Positions 37,903 to 50,199 of a DNA stretch of 64,000 bases are shown piece by piece. Positions within the stretch are counted from its first letter, which is position 1, and each line of letters begins with the position of its first letter. Source of the DNA: Solemya velum gill symbiont (lineage in GTDB: Bacteria > Pseudomonadota > Gammaproteobacteria > Chromatiales > Chromatiaceae); contig NZ_JRAA01000002.1 in the NCBI RefSeq assembly GCF_000787395.1, positions 248,001-312,000 on the forward strand, read 5' to 3'. The notes beneath the pieces were generated by a model. That model was given only the letters and a program-made list of their open reading frames with translations. It searched no databases and was not told where the DNA came from. The position numbers and the translations under genes are program-made.

Positions 37903-39313
37903 CGTAGTTGTCGCCGTAACCGCCAACAGGAGAGAAATTCTCGAACTTGGTGTACTTACCAAGGAAAGTCAGCTTGATATTCGCCAGCGGTCCGTTACGT
38001 TGCTTGCCAATGATAATTTCTGCCTTGCCCTTCTCTTCTTCAGGCAAGTCATCATTGTAGACCTCGTCACGGTAGATAAAGATGATGACGTCAGCGTCCT
38101 GCTCAATACTTCCAGATTCACGCAGGTCCGACATAATGGGACGCTTGTTGGTACGCTGCTCAAGACCACGGTTGAGCTGCGACAGGGCAATAACCGGTAC
38201 CTTGAGCTCTTTCGCCAGCGCTTTCAATGAGCGTGAAATCAAACCGATCTCGTTGGTCCGGTTCTCGGTTCCGGGCGCTTGCATCAGCTGCATATAGTCG
38301 ATAACGATAAGGCCCAGCTCACCGTCACATTCACGTTTCAGTCTGCGTGCACGCGCACGCAGATCCGATGGCGTCAGCGCCGGTGTGTCGTCGATATGAA
38401 TCGGTGCCTCGGCTAGAATTGAAACGGCTGATGTCAGGCGTGGCCACTCATCGTCGAGCAGTTTGCCGCTACGGATACGCCCCAACTCGACACGCCCCAG
38501 CGACGAGAGCATACGCATCGCAAGCTGTTCGCCCGGCATCTCCATACTGAAGACAGCAACGGGTTTACGCGCCTTGATGGCAACATTCTCGGCCATATTC
38601 ATGGCAAAGGTGGTTTTACCCATTGAGGGTCGTCCGGCAACAATGATCAGGTCGGAGTCCTGCAGGCCTGAGGTGGCATCGTCAAGATCAGTGAAACCGG
38701 TCGTGGTGCCGGTGAGCGGATCATCCGACTCGTAAAGCTGCTCAATCTGTTCCAGTGCAGTCTTAACCAATGTTTTGGTTGGCTGGAAACCACCACCAAC
38801 ACCACGCTGGCGCTGTTCGGCAATTTCGAACACCTTGCGCTCAGCTTCATCGAGGAGGTCGTCGCTTTTGCGACCCTCGGTCTGGAAACCGCTGTCGGCA
38901 ATCTCGGTACCGACATGGATCAGCTGACGTACAACCGAGTGTTCACGCACGATATCTGCATAGGAACGGATATTCGCGGCGCTCGGTGTATCACTGGCGA
39001 GAGTCCCGAGATAGACGAGTCCGCCAATCTCGTCGAGATGCCCGAAACCTTCGAGCTCCTCGGCCAGGGTGACAACATCAAAGGGTTTGCCAAGCTCTGC
39101 AAGCGTATCTATCGCATCAAAGATAAGTTGATGCTCACGACGGTAGAAATCCCCCTTGCTGACACGGCCGGCAACCTGGTCCCATGCCCGGTTATCCAGC
39201 ATCAGCCCACCGAGAACGGCGCGTTCTGCCTGGATCGAATGCGGCGGAATTCTCAACGCCTGGGTTTTGCTGTCGGTCTGTCCGGAAAATTGTTGGTGAA
39301 AGACTTCTGCCAC
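37895..39313 (-). CDS. dnaB: Replicative DNA helicase DnaB
   Basis: Hexameric helicase at the replication fork. N-terminal domain beginning PPHSIQAERAVLGGLMLD, linker, then RecA-like core with Walker A GRPSMGKTTFAMN, IVIDYMQLM, and the SQLNRGLEQR segment. The frame reaches a TTG at 39370, but GTG 39313 with AGAAGAG upstream gives the usual spacing to the PPHS motif; the start is uncertain. No intein. Confidence 0.96.
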   Translation of the reverse strand: MAEVFHQQFSGQTDSKTQALRIPPHSIQAERAVLGGLMLDNRAWDQVAGRVSKGDFYRREHQLIFDAIDTLAELGKPFDVVTLAEELEGFGHLDEIGGLVYLGTLASDTPSAANIRSYADIVREHSVVRQLIHVGTEIADSGFQTEGRKSDDLLDEAERKVFEIAEQRQRGVGGGFQPTKTLVKTALEQIEQLYESDDPLTGTTTGFTDLDDATSGLQDSDLIIVAGRPSMGKTTFAMNMAENVAIKARKPVAVFSMEMPGEQLAMRMLSSLGRVELGRIRSGKLLDDEWPRLTSAVSILAEAPIHIDDTPALTPSDLRARARRLKRECDGELGLIVIDYMQLMQAPGTENRTNEIGLISRSLKALAKELKVPVIALSQLNRGLEQRTNKRPIMSDLRESGSIEQDADVIIFIYRDEVYNDDLPEEEKGKAEIIIGKQRNGPLANIKLTFLGKYTKFENFSPVGGYGDNYGG

Positions 39314-39480
39314 TTTTTTCTCTTCTGCCTGAAATGGATGATCCAGTTTACCCCAGACGAGCACTTTCAACGAGGCACAAGCCGGTGGAAATGATGTGGA
39401 TAACCTGGTGAATAAAAACCGACATGAACAAGATGCAGACTCGACAAATAGAGTTAGACTGCTGTTTTAGCTCTCTTTTC

Positions 39481-40677
39481 TCACGATTCCCCGAGTACAA
39501 GGAGGCTTTCCCTGCTCGCCGACTTGGCTGGGCGCACCCGCTTGTTCAGCTGTTCGCCAAGCTGGTAGACAGCCATTGCATATTTACTGCTGCGGTTGTA
39601 ACGCGTGATGACATAGAAGTTATTCAGGCCAAGCCACACTTCATCGCTTTTATAATTTGCAAAACGTAACAGGCTGACCTCGTTGGTTTTGATTTTTTTA
39701 CGTGGTTTGACACCGACACGGCTCAGTTCTCTTAGTGTGTAGTTGCTGCTGTACCCCCACTTCACCTTGCGATAAGCAGAACCACTCTTGTTGGCACGTA
39801 CGGCAACGTCCTCACCCGGCTTCCAGCCATGCGCTTTGAAGTAGTTGGCCACACTGGCAATCGCGTCCTTTGGATTCATCAGGTCGCGTACACCGTCACG
39901 GCTATAGTCAACGGCATATTTACGGAAGCTGCTTGGCATAAACTGCCCCAGTCCCATGGCACCTGCATATGAACCCCTGGGCGTACGTGGATCAACGCCC
40001 TCTTCGCGCGACATCAACAGGAACTCTTCCAGCTCTTTTGTGAAATAGGCTGAACGGCGCGGATAGTCGAAAGCGATAGTCGACAGGGTATCAAGCACCA
40101 CGTAATCACCTGTTATGCGACCCCAGCGCGTCTCGACACCGATAATGCCGACGATAACATGCGCGGGTACCTGGTACTCTCTCTCAACACGTCTCAGTGT
40201 ACTCTTGTGAGAGAGCCAGAATTCAGTGCCACGTTGCAGGTTCTTGTCATTAATGAACTGCCTGCGATAACGGCTCCAGCTGCCCCTGCCCGGTTGTCCG
40301 ACATAGTCGGCAGGACGATTCTTTTTCTTTTTGGAGGGGGCATAACGGTCCATCAGCCTGATCGACTTATTCTGGCGTTGAACAGTGGAAAAGAGACCAT
40401 TGAGCCAGCGACGATCGAAGTCGTGCTTTTTAACCATGGTATCGATAAATCGATTGACGGATTTCTTGCCTGCATAGGTACCTGTGACCTTGCTGGCCTT
40501 ATAGTTTCCGACCGGCTTTTTCGGTGTATTGAATACTGAGGGAGGAGGATTAGTACTTGATTGTTGGGCTGAATCCGTTGAATTTTGAGTCGAATCCGCT
40601 TGTTGCCCGCCGTTTTTGAAGAGGGAAGTCTGGCAACCAGCTAGCACCATGGCGAGCATGAGAACCAAAGGCCACAT
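39481..40677 (-). CDS. mltB: Lytic murein transglycosylase B, lipoprotein
   Basis: Peptidoglycan-cleaving enzyme (family GH103). Lipoprotein signal MLAMVLAGCQTS with the lipidated Cys, a 60-residue Ser/Gln-rich linker, then the catalytic domain: VGIIGVETRWGRITGDYVVLDTL with the catalytic Glu, YAGAMGLGQFMPSSFRKYAVD, and DAIASVANYFKAHGW. Outer-membrane anchored facing the periplasm. Divergent from mltF. Confidence 0.95.
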   Translation of the reverse strand: MWPLVLMLAMVLAGCQTSLFKNGGQQADSTQNSTDSAQQSSTNPPPSVFNTPKKPVGNYKASKVTGTYAGKKSVNRFIDTMVKKHDFDRRWLNGLFSTVQRQNKSIRLMDRYAPSKKKKNRPADYVGQPGRGSWSRYRRQFINDKNLQRGTEFWLSHKSTLRRVEREYQVPAHVIVGIIGVETRWGRITGDYVVLDTLSTIAFDYPRRSAYFTKELEEFLLMSREEGVDPRTPRGSYAGAMGLGQFMPSSFRKYAVDYSRDGVRDLMNPKDAIASVANYFKAHGWKPGEDVAVRANKSGSAYRKVKWGYSSNYTLRELSRVGVKPRKKIKTNEVSLLRFANYKSDEVWLGLNNFYVITRYNRSSKYAMAVYQLGEQLNKRVRPAKSASRESLLVLGES

Positions 40678-40830
40678 TCTGTCGATAATATCACCCTCCT
40701 TTAAACTCTTATATCTCTTCTGACTTAAGAATAGTCATAAAGCCGCAATAAATCCAGTTTGGGCTATCAAACACCCCCCTCTCCTCTGATATGATCAGCA
40801 CGGGGAAAGAAAAACTCGTACAGATGGAAT

Positions 40831-42462
40831 ATGCGTAAAAAACTCAGGCAATTTGACAATCCAAAATGGTTGCAAACCGATGTAAGGCCGCACTTCATCA
40901 AGGCCCTGAAACTGGTGCATACCCTGGTTAATATCCTATTCAAGGCGGACAAGCCGACTATCCGGCAGATACGCCTCGCTCCCCTGTTTCTGCTTGCTGC
41001 ACTCTTTCCTGCCTTGTTGCTTGCCTGGCTGCACTGGAGTGGCTTTGCCCAACCTCTGTCGACCCTCGGCGAAATAAAAGAGCGCGGAAAACTGGTGGTC
41101 GCAACCCGATACGGCCCAACCACCTATTTCAATGGTCCCGACGGCCCGGCCGGTTTCGAATATGACCTGATCAGTGATTTCGCAGAATCACTCGGCGTCG
41201 AGGCGGAATTTGTCATTCCGGAAAATCTCGAAAATACGCTCACACTGGTCAATAAAGAAGAGGCCGACCTTGTGGCTACGGGCATCCCCTACTCACCTGA
41301 TGATGCAAATAAGTACAATCTTGGCCCGGGTTACCTGGAGGTTTCCCGCCTGATCGTCTCCTTTGAGAAGAAAAAGAAAATCAAGGAGCTCAACAAGATC
41401 ACCAAGGGCGTGCTCAATGTCACATCTGATACCAGCCACGAGGCTCACCTCGATCAACTCAAAAAGTCAGGCGAACTGAAACTGCCGTGGAAAACTTCAG
41501 ATGAACTCGACAGTGAACGTCTGCTTTACCTGGTTAACGAGGAAGTGATCGACTACACCATTGTCGATTCGAACGAGTATGCCTATTTCAAACGCTACTT
41601 TCAGAACCTGAAAAAGGTATATGAACTGAGCAAACCTCAGCCGATCGCCTGGGCAATGAAAAAGAGCCGCGACCAGTCACTCCTGAAAGCGGTAGACAAG
41701 TACTTCAATCGCATCAAGAAGAACGGGCAACTGGAGATGCTTGTGCAGCGCTATTACCAGCACATTGACAAGCTCAAGAAACTCGACACAGACACCTTCT
41801 GGAAACGGGTCGAAACCCGCCTGCCGGAATTTGACAAAATGTTCAAAGATACAGCCGAGGAGTACGAACTCGACTGGCGCCTGCTTGCTGCTGTCGGCTA
41901 CCAGGAGTCACACTGGAATCCAAAGGCGGTCTCACCGACCGGTGTCAAAGGCCTGATGATGCTGACCAATGCAACAGCAAAGCAAGTCAAGATCAGGGAT
42001 AGAACAAATCCGGCGCAGAGTATTACAGGCGCCGCACGTTACATTCTCTGGCTGATGGAACAGCTGCCGGAGTCACTCAACGAGGAAGATAAAGTCTGGT
42101 TCACCCTCGCCGCCTACAACGTCGGCCTCGGACACCTGCTGGATGCACGCGTACTGACCCAGCGTGACAAGGCAAATCCCGACCGCTGGCTCGATGTGCG
42201 CGAGCGCCTGCCGCTGCTCGGACGTGCAAAATGGTACAAGACTGTTAAATATGGTTACGCACGCGGACGCGAACCTGTCACCTATGTCGACAACATCCGC
42301 AACTTCTATGACCTGTTGGTATGGAAAAGCAACTCGACCGCAGGCGAAGAAGTAGAGGCGCAAGAGCAGAAAGGTGAAGCCCCTGCAGAAGCTGTAGCGG
42401 AAGAGAAGCCAGCTGCAAAGGCAAACCTCTTGAAAGAGAGGGACGCAAAGCCACCGGCCTGA
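40831..42462 (+). CDS. mltF: Membrane-bound lytic transglycosylase F
   Basis: Two-domain protein: a periplasmic binding-protein-like module (GEIKERGKLVVATRYGPTTYF to about residue 310) and a C-terminal SLT domain with catalytic VGYQESHWNPKAVSPTGVKGLMMLT and AAYNVGLGHLLDAR. Unlike standard MltF, which begins with a signal peptide, the hydrophobic helix (LAPLFLLAALFPALLLAWL) lies at about residues 48-67 after a basic cytoplasmic N-terminus; the tail is Glu/Ala-rich. Length 543. Confidence 0.93.
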   Translation: MRKKLRQFDNPKWLQTDVRPHFIKALKLVHTLVNILFKADKPTIRQIRLAPLFLLAALFPALLLAWLHWSGFAQPLSTLGEIKERGKLVVATRYGPTTYFNGPDGPAGFEYDLISDFAESLGVEAEFVIPENLENTLTLVNKEEADLVATGIPYSPDDANKYNLGPGYLEVSRLIVSFEKKKKIKELNKITKGVLNVTSDTSHEAHLDQLKKSGELKLPWKTSDELDSERLLYLVNEEVIDYTIVDSNEYAYFKRYFQNLKKVYELSKPQPIAWAMKKSRDQSLLKAVDKYFNRIKKNGQLEMLVQRYYQHIDKLKKLDTDTFWKRVETRLPEFDKMFKDTAEEYELDWRLLAAVGYQESHWNPKAVSPTGVKGLMMLTNATAKQVKIRDRTNPAQSITGAARYILWLMEQLPESLNEEDKVWFTLAAYNVGLGHLLDARVLTQRDKANPDRWLDVRERLPLLGRAKWYKTVKYGYARGREPVTYVDNIRNFYDLLVWKSNSTAGEEVEAQEQKGEAPAEAVAEEKPAAKANLLKERDAKPPA

Positions 42463-42504
42463 CTGACACTCACGTGTTAAAGGTAGCGGGGTTGCACACA
42501 TTGT

Positions 42505-42520
42505 CAGCATGATCATGCTG
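42505..42520. other. 16-bp perfect palindrome
   Basis: CAGCATGATCATGCTG in the 128-bp gap between mltF and the DUF4382 gene, about 85 bp before the latter. No U-tract, so an operator is more likely than a terminator. No regulator is assigned. Confidence 0.4.
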
Positions 42521-42590
42521 GCCTCTATAGTAGTGCCTCCCCTCAATTGTTCAGTCAGTAATAGATGATTAGATATGCGAGGAAAACCCT

Positions 42591-43664
42591 GTGATAAAAA
42601 CAGAACATAAGTCGATCATGAGAAATGGTCTTAAAGTGACATTACTGATGGTATTTACTGCACTGACCGCTTCTTGCGGTGGCGGCGGTGGTGGAGGTGG
42701 CGGTACAGCAACTCCAACAGGGTTAACGCTCAGAATAACTGACGCTCCAGTTGATGATCTGTGCGAGGTACACGTCAAGTTCACTGAAGTGATTCTTGAA
42801 CCGGCTGATGGCGGCACATCTGGCAAGGTGTGTTATGTACCGACAGGTACGGTACCGTCATTTCCGGCTTGCCTTAATTCTAATGAAGCCACAGTGATTG
42901 AGACAGCTGCCTTACCACAGCAGATTGAACTTACATCCCTCGATCAAGGAAGCAGTGTTGCGCTTCTCGATCAAGAAACACTGCCACCTGGTGAGTACAG
43001 CCAGATAAAACTGCTTATCTCTGAGGATGCGGATACCTTTGTCATCAGAAATACCGCGCCAAGCTGTGAAGTGCAACACGGTGAAAACCTGCGTATCCCA
43101 AGTAGCCTGCAGACGGGCCTGAAGCTCAACGTTGACTTTACACTGGCAGCAAACAGTCTTGTCGATTTCACGATCGATTTTGATCTCGGGAAATCCATCA
43201 AATATTTTAAAAATAGTGATTCATACCAGATGAATCCGACAGCAACGATTATCGATACCTTGATAGCCGACACGCAGTTTGATGGAACAGTGACAGACTC
43301 GCAAACAACACCGGAAACACCGATAGATCCGGCAACGTGCAAAGTCTATGTCTATCAAGGCAGCCCTGCCCAACCTGACGACAACTGCGTCATTAGCGAA
43401 GACTCGCTTGACCCAACTGCATGTGACCTCATCGGTGACCAGCCATACAAGTCAGCGGATCTGATTGGCAGTGTGTCACCATATAACTTTACTACAGGTT
43501 ATATGGAGGATGGAGATTACACAATTTTACTCGCCTGCGGGGAGGACAACACTGATTTAGATGATGATCTGACCTTCATCAATCCAAGCGTTTCCATAAA
43601 TCCCATCACAGCCGCACCGGGTTTAAATACGGTAGATTTCGTTATTGTGGATCCCACGCCTTGA
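42591..43664 (+). CDS. DUF4382 domain lipoprotein
   Basis: A 357-residue predicted lipoprotein: GTG start with AGGA 8 nt upstream, signal ending LTASC, then nine glycines directly after the Cys, a flexible tether. Residues about 45-190 match DUF4382 (LTLRITDAPVDDLCEVHVKFTEVILEPA; LPPGEYSQIKLLI), and a C-terminal part with Thr/Asp and paired Cys (DDNCVISEDSLDPTACD) could be a second beta domain. Function of the family is unknown; surface carbohydrate-binding-like folds have been suggested. Confidence 0.8.
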   Translation: MIKTEHKSIMRNGLKVTLLMVFTALTASCGGGGGGGGGTATPTGLTLRITDAPVDDLCEVHVKFTEVILEPADGGTSGKVCYVPTGTVPSFPACLNSNEATVIETAALPQQIELTSLDQGSSVALLDQETLPPGEYSQIKLLISEDADTFVIRNTAPSCEVQHGENLRIPSSLQTGLKLNVDFTLAANSLVDFTIDFDLGKSIKYFKNSDSYQMNPTATIIDTLIADTQFDGTVTDSQTTPETPIDPATCKVYVYQGSPAQPDDNCVISEDSLDPTACDLIGDQPYKSADLIGSVSPYNFTTGYMEDGDYTILLACGEDNTDLDDDLTFINPSVSINPITAAPGLNTVDFVIVDPTP

Positions 43665-43775
43665 TGTGTAGGCCTATCTAATCATCTGTGGGCGGAGGAT
43701 GACAATTGTGTAGGCAAGGGTACGGAATTGTAGAGGGTAGTCTGTGCTATAAGGATGGTGGTGATGGATTCTATC

Positions 43776-43860
43776 GCCCCGGGATGGGGCTCCTACAATG
43801 GAGTATCTGGCTCTTTCAATGCACTGTTCAGGATGGACCCCGGGTCAAGCCCGGGGTGAC
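43776..43860. repeat. GCTCCTACA repeat and ACCCCGGG palindrome, copy D
   Basis: GCCCC / GGGGC hairpin fused to GCTCCTACA (43789-43797), the same motif as in the 21.3-kb block, then copy D of the dispersed palindrome (43837-43844 / 43850-43857, loop TCAAG). The rest of the 245-bp gap holds no gene. Confidence 0.75.
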
Positions 43861-43909
43861 GGAAGAATGAAGGGCCAGGGGTGTCGAAATATAAGCCACC
43901 GGGGTGGGT

Positions 43910-46154
<2,245 letters not shown>

Positions 46155-46201
46155 CTTTATTATTATACGTATTCGTACCAAGTAAATTCTGCAAAGAGAT
46201 T

Positions 46202-46936
46202 ATGGTTCAACGCCTGTCACCGGAACCCACACTGTTATTCGAGCATTTCTATGCACTTGCCGACAAGGTTCTGGCTGCGTGGGATGAAGAGGCATCTGTT
46301 GGCGAGGATACCAATCCACGCCTCATTACCCTTGCGGTGCAGGATTTGCAGGAAGCAATCGGCTCCTTGCATGGTCAGTATGAGGTCAATCCTCCCGAAG
46401 AGGAAGTGACACGCTGCACTGATTACGCTGTACAACTCTTCAGCGAAATGTCTCACCTGGCTGCAAAAGCAGAACTAGATGAAGAGGCGATCGAGATCGA
46501 GAATATCTGCTTCCCTTTCGCGCTCTGGGGCGTGCGCCACGGCGCTGAACTGATTACCATTGAGCCTGTAGTTAACGCCATCGCACGGCTTGCCAACAGC
46601 CGTCAGCAGCCGGGCTTCCTGGAAGAACTCTACCGCGAGGTCAGCGAAGTGATGCGTGCCACCTCGATCCAGCTAACACAGGAAGTCACACTATTAAACC
46701 TTGCAAATCCATGGCGGATTCTTCTGCTGAATCGCGCTATCATAGCGACTCGAAGCCACCAGGTCGCCTTGATGAATGATGCCTTTTCGGCAATTGTTGA
46801 ATACCTGCCTGACGAGGCATCCGAATTTTTCAGGGAAGGGATGGAACAGATGGACCAGAGTAACTATCCGGAACATGTTCGCGAACAGATCGCCACCTGG
46901 TATCAACGTTATTCCAGCAAACCGACCCTGCATTAA
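46202..46936 (+). CDS. Conserved-looking protein of unknown function
   Basis: A 244-residue, acidic, helix-rich soluble protein that I do not recognise. No signal peptide, membrane segment or catalytic motif is seen. The composition and the steady coding character support a real gene. It lies 19 bp before yciB on the same strand, divergent from the RNase AM gene. Confidence 0.7.
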   Translation: MVQRLSPEPTLLFEHFYALADKVLAAWDEEASVGEDTNPRLITLAVQDLQEAIGSLHGQYEVNPPEEEVTRCTDYAVQLFSEMSHLAAKAELDEEAIEIENICFPFALWGVRHGAELITIEPVVNAIARLANSRQQPGFLEELYREVSEVMRATSIQLTQEVTLLNLANPWRILLLNRAIIATRSHQVALMNDAFSAIVEYLPDEASEFFREGMEQMDQSNYPEHVREQIATWYQRYSSKPTLH

Positions 46937-46955
46937 CTCAATTTGAATTAAAGCT

Positions 46956-47501
46956 ATGAAACTCCTGTTTGAATTATTACCCGTACTGCTGTTCTTTATC
47001 GCCTACAAAATTTCCGGCATCTATGTTGCAACCGGAGTTGCGATTGCCACCGCAGTCATCCAGATTGCCATTGCTGCACTGCGCGGCAAAAGCATCACCA
47101 ACATGCAGTGGATTACAGTTGTCCTGCTGATCCTGTTTGGCGGCATGACCATCATTTTCCAGGACCCAACCTTTATCAAGTGGAAGCCAACCATCGTCAA
47201 CTGGCTCTTTGCTGCAGTATTTTTTGCAGCACCGCTTGTCAGCAGCAAATCGTTCCCACAACGCATGATGGAGAGCAGCGTCACTCTGCAGCAGGATCAG
47301 TGGAAAACACTCAATATATCATGGGTGCTTTTCTTCGTCGCCAGTGGCATGATCAACATCCTTGTCGCCTACAATTTCAGCGAGGCGACCTGGGTCAACT
47401 TTAAACTCTTCGGTCTGATGGGCATAACCTTCCTGTTCGTACTCGCTCAAGGAGTCTACATCAGCCGAATTGCTCAACCTATCGAAGAAGAGAAGAGCTG
47501 A
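46956..47501 (+). CDS. yciB: Inner-membrane protein YciB (intracellular septation protein A)
   Basis: A 181-residue protein with five to six helices; opening [23 protein letters not shown] and the [15 protein letters not shown] segment are characteristic of the IspZ/YciB family, involved in envelope synthesis and division. Stop overlaps the yciI start (TGATG). Confidence 0.94.
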   Translation: MKLLFELLPVLLFFIAYKISGIYVATGVAIATAVIQIAIAALRGKSITNMQWITVVLLILFGGMTIIFQDPTFIKWKPTIVNWLFAAVFFAAPLVSSKSFPQRMMESSVTLQQDQWKTLNISWVLFFVASGMINILVAYNFSEATWVNFKLFGLMGITFLFVLAQGVYISRIAQPIEEEKS

Positions 47502-47797
47502 TGTATTACGTAATTATTGGTCAAGACTGCGAAAACTCAACTGACAAACGTCTCTCAGTGAGGCCACAACACCTCGAACGCCTTGAAAAACTGCGTGACG
47601 AGGGCCGTTTGCTGACTGCTGGACCCAATCCTGCAATCGACAGCGAAGATCCGGGCAGTGCAGGTTTCAGCGGTAGTGTTATTATTGCCGAATTTGATTC
47701 ACTTGAAGGCGCACAGGAGTGGGCGGATGCCGACCCATACAGAGGCGCCGGTGTCTACACACAAGTGACCGTCAAACCCTACAAACGTGTATTCTGA
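47501..47797 (+). CDS. yciI: YciI-family protein
   Basis: A 98-residue ferredoxin-like-fold protein: [43 protein letters not shown] with the conserved His and Asp pair, DPYRGAGVY. The yciB-yciI order is conserved in gammaproteobacteria. Biochemical role unclear. Confidence 0.94.
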   Translation: MYYVIIGQDCENSTDKRLSVRPQHLERLEKLRDEGRLLTAGPNPAIDSEDPGSAGFSGSVIIAEFDSLEGAQEWADADPYRGAGVYTQVTVKPYKRVF

Positions 47798-48688
47798 ATG
47801 AAAATGGAAATAAAGATGAAAATGAGAATGGAACTTAAAAAGATTGCACTTGCTGCCATGCTGGCAAGCCCTGCAGCACTTGTTGCACAAACCGAAGCGC
47901 CGGAGCATGACATTGATATCGACATGGAGCTCAACAAGCCCGTGATGACTGTCAATGGTGAAAGCATGACTGTTGGACATCTGCTCGCCTACCGCATGAC
48001 CCGCCAGGGAATGCCGCTACCACCAGATCCGATGCAGGCACAGGATGTGTTGGTCAACGAACTCTTCAGCAGCATGCTTCTGGCACAGGAGGCCGAAAAA
48101 TTGGGCCTCGATAAAGAGACCCAGGTCATTGCCAGGATTGAGGTTGCGCGCCAGCAGACCCTTCGCCAGGCTGCCCTTGATGAGCTCATCAGGAAGCATG
48201 AAGTATCAGAGGAAGATCTCAAAGTAGCCTATGATGAGCAGCATGGTGCAACCGAGAAAAATGAATACAAAACCCGTCATATCCTGGTGGAAGAAGAAGA
48301 GGCTGCAAAGCAAATCATCAAGGATCTTGACAACGGCAAGGACTTCGCTGAACTCGCAATTTCAAAATCGACCGGCCCAAGTGGCCCGAATGGCGGCGAC
48401 CTCGGCTGGGTAGAGACTGCTCGTGTCGTCAAGCCATTTGGTGATGCACTCACCAAGATGGAACAAGGCAAGCATTCTTCAGCACCGGTCATGACCGAGT
48501 TTGGCTGGCACGTCATCCTGTTGGAAGAGAAGAAAACCACCAAGATTGAACCCCCTGCCCTCGAAAGCGTGAGAGTTGAACTCACCGAAGCGCTGAAGAT
48601 TGAGGCTGTGCGCAAGTATCTTGAAAACTTGCAGAACACTGCCGAACTCTCATTTCCCGAGGGAAGTGGAGTGCAAGACTCCAAGTAG
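47798..48688 (+). CDS. Periplasmic parvulin-type peptidyl-prolyl isomerase (SurA/PpiC-like)
   Basis: Signal peptide (KKIALAAMLASPAALVAQ) followed by a helical SurA-like N-terminal region and one parvulin domain at about residues 160-250 (RHILVEEEEAAKQI, GGDLGWVETARVVKPF, TEFGWHVILLEE). Likely helps fold outer-membrane or periplasmic proteins. The ATG touches the yciI stop; several Met codons near the start (KMEIKMKMRM) make the exact start uncertain. Confidence 0.9.
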   Translation: MKMEIKMKMRMELKKIALAAMLASPAALVAQTEAPEHDIDIDMELNKPVMTVNGESMTVGHLLAYRMTRQGMPLPPDPMQAQDVLVNELFSSMLLAQEAEKLGLDKETQVIARIEVARQQTLRQAALDELIRKHEVSEEDLKVAYDEQHGATEKNEYKTRHILVEEEEAAKQIIKDLDNGKDFAELAISKSTGPSGPNGGDLGWVETARVVKPFGDALTKMEQGKHSSAPVMTEFGWHVILLEEKKTTKIEPPALESVRVELTEALKIEAVRKYLENLQNTAELSFPEGSGVQDSK

Positions 48689-48701
48689 GTTTTCAATCGT
48701 C

Positions 48702-48774
48702 ATACCGGCCTTGAGCCGGTATCCATGAGTGCGTGCACTGTTCCGGATGAACCCCGGGTCAAGCCCGGGGTGAC
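48702..48774. repeat. Dispersed palindromes, copy E with companion stem
   Basis: ATACCGGC / GCCGGTAT (48702-48709 / 48715-48722, loop CTTGA) followed by ACCCCGGG / CCCGGGGT (48751-48758 / 48764-48771, loop TCAAG). The two stems have mirrored loops, so the pair is itself a larger imperfect palindrome, placed between convergent genes. Confidence 0.8.
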
Positions 48775-48821
48775 GAACTAATGGGATCCGGTATGATGAA
48801 ATATTGGGGTCTGAGGGTGAT

Positions 48822-50180
48822 TCATATGCCATCCTGCCTCTGACTCATCGCACTCCTGATGTCATCGGCAATGCTATTGGCCAGTCGTTCAACCTGCGCT
48901 CCATCAGTCCCTTCAACCATGACGCGCAACAGCGGCTCTGTACCCGAGGGACGCAACAGAACCCGGCCATTCTCAGCGAGCTCTTTCTCTGCAGCAGCGA
49001 CTGATGATGTGACTGAATCGAGTTCCATCAGTTCATCTGCACGCTGGCTGCCGAGATCGATATTGACCAGCAGCTGCGGACACTTCTCCACAGCCTGGGT
49101 CAGTTCATCAAGCCGCTTGCCGCGCAATTGCATCTCGGCTAGCACCTGCAGCGCGGCAACAGTACCGTCACCGGTAGTCGACACGTCCCGACAAATGATA
49201 TGGCCTGACGGTTCGCCGCCGAGACACCAGTCGTTTGCCAGCAACTGCTGCACGATATAGCGATCACCGACATTGGTTCGCTGCAGACCAATGTCCTGCT
49301 TCCTAAGTGCCAGTTCGAGGCCAAGGTTGGTCATCAGGGTACCGACAACAGGACCATGCAACCTGCCCTGCTGCTGTCGTGAGATGGCAATGATGTAGAG
49401 TATGTCGTCGCCATCAACCAGTTCACCCTTGTGGTTCACCATGATGAGACGGTCACCATCACCATCAAGTGCAACACCGGCATCTGCCTGCTGCGCTACA
49501 ACCTCATCCTGCAGTGCCTGTGGCTCTGTTGAGCCAACGCCTGCATTAATGTTCAAACCGTCTGGCTGGTTACCGATCGCGATCACTTCAGCACCAAGCT
49601 CACGCAGAACATCCGGTGTTATGTGATAGGTCGCACCGTTGGAGCAGTCCACGACAACCTTCATGCCTTGCAGGGTCAATCCCTGTGGCAGAGTGCTTTT
49701 GCAAAATTCAATGTAACGCCCGGATGCATCATCAATACGCGTTGCCTTGCCAAGCTTTTCAGATGGAACGCTCTGCAGTGGTTCGTCAATTTGTGCCTCA
49801 ATCTCAAGCTCAACCTCATCCGGCAGCTTGTTACCATCGGCAGAAAAGAACTTGAAGCCGTTGTCATAGTAGGGATTGTGCGAGGCGCTGATCACGATTC
49901 CCGCCCTGGCGCGGAAAGTTCTGGTCAGGTATGCGATGCCCGGAGTCGGCATGGGACCGGTCAGCAAGGTATCAACACCTGCAGCAGTGAGACCTGCTTC
50001 GAGTGCCGATTCGAACATGTAGCCAGAGATGCGCGTATCCTTGCCTATAAGAACTGCGCCTCCATCCTTGCCCAGTACACGACCTGCCGCCCAACCCAGT
50101 TTGAGAGCAAACTCGGGATTAATCCGGTCAGAGCCTACACGTCCACGGATTCCATCCGTACCAAAATATTTTCTTTTCAT
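48822..50180 (-). CDS. glmM: Phosphoglucosamine mutase
   Basis: Converts glucosamine 6-phosphate to the 1-phosphate for UDP-GlcNAc. [13 protein letters not shown] start, active-site Ser in [17 protein letters not shown], metal loop [11 protein letters not shown], and [18 protein letters not shown] 50180 (453 residues) is chosen over an in-frame start 96 bp upstream that runs into folP. Last gene of rlmE-ftsH-folP-glmM. Confidence 0.96.
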   Translation of the reverse strand: MKRKYFGTDGIRGRVGSDRINPEFALKLGWAAGRVLGKDGGAVLIGKDTRISGYMFESALEAGLTAAGVDTLLTGPMPTPGIAYLTRTFRARAGIVISASHNPYYDNGFKFFSADGNKLPDEVELEIEAQIDEPLQSVPSEKLGKATRIDDASGRYIEFCKSTLPQGLTLQGMKVVVDCSNGATYHITPDVLRELGAEVIAIGNQPDGLNINAGVGSTEPQALQDEVVAQQADAGVALDGDGDRLIMVNHKGELVDGDDILYIIAISRQQQGRLHGPVVGTLMTNLGLELALRKQDIGLQRTNVGDRYIVQQLLANDWCLGGEPSGHIICRDVSTTGDGTVAALQVLAEMQLRGKRLDELTQAVEKCPQLLVNIDLGSQRADELMELDSVTSSVAAAEKELAENGRVLLRPSGTEPLLRVMVEGTDGAQVERLANSIADDIRSAMSQRQDGI

Positions 50181-50199
50181 CTGTTTATTGTAATCAGGT

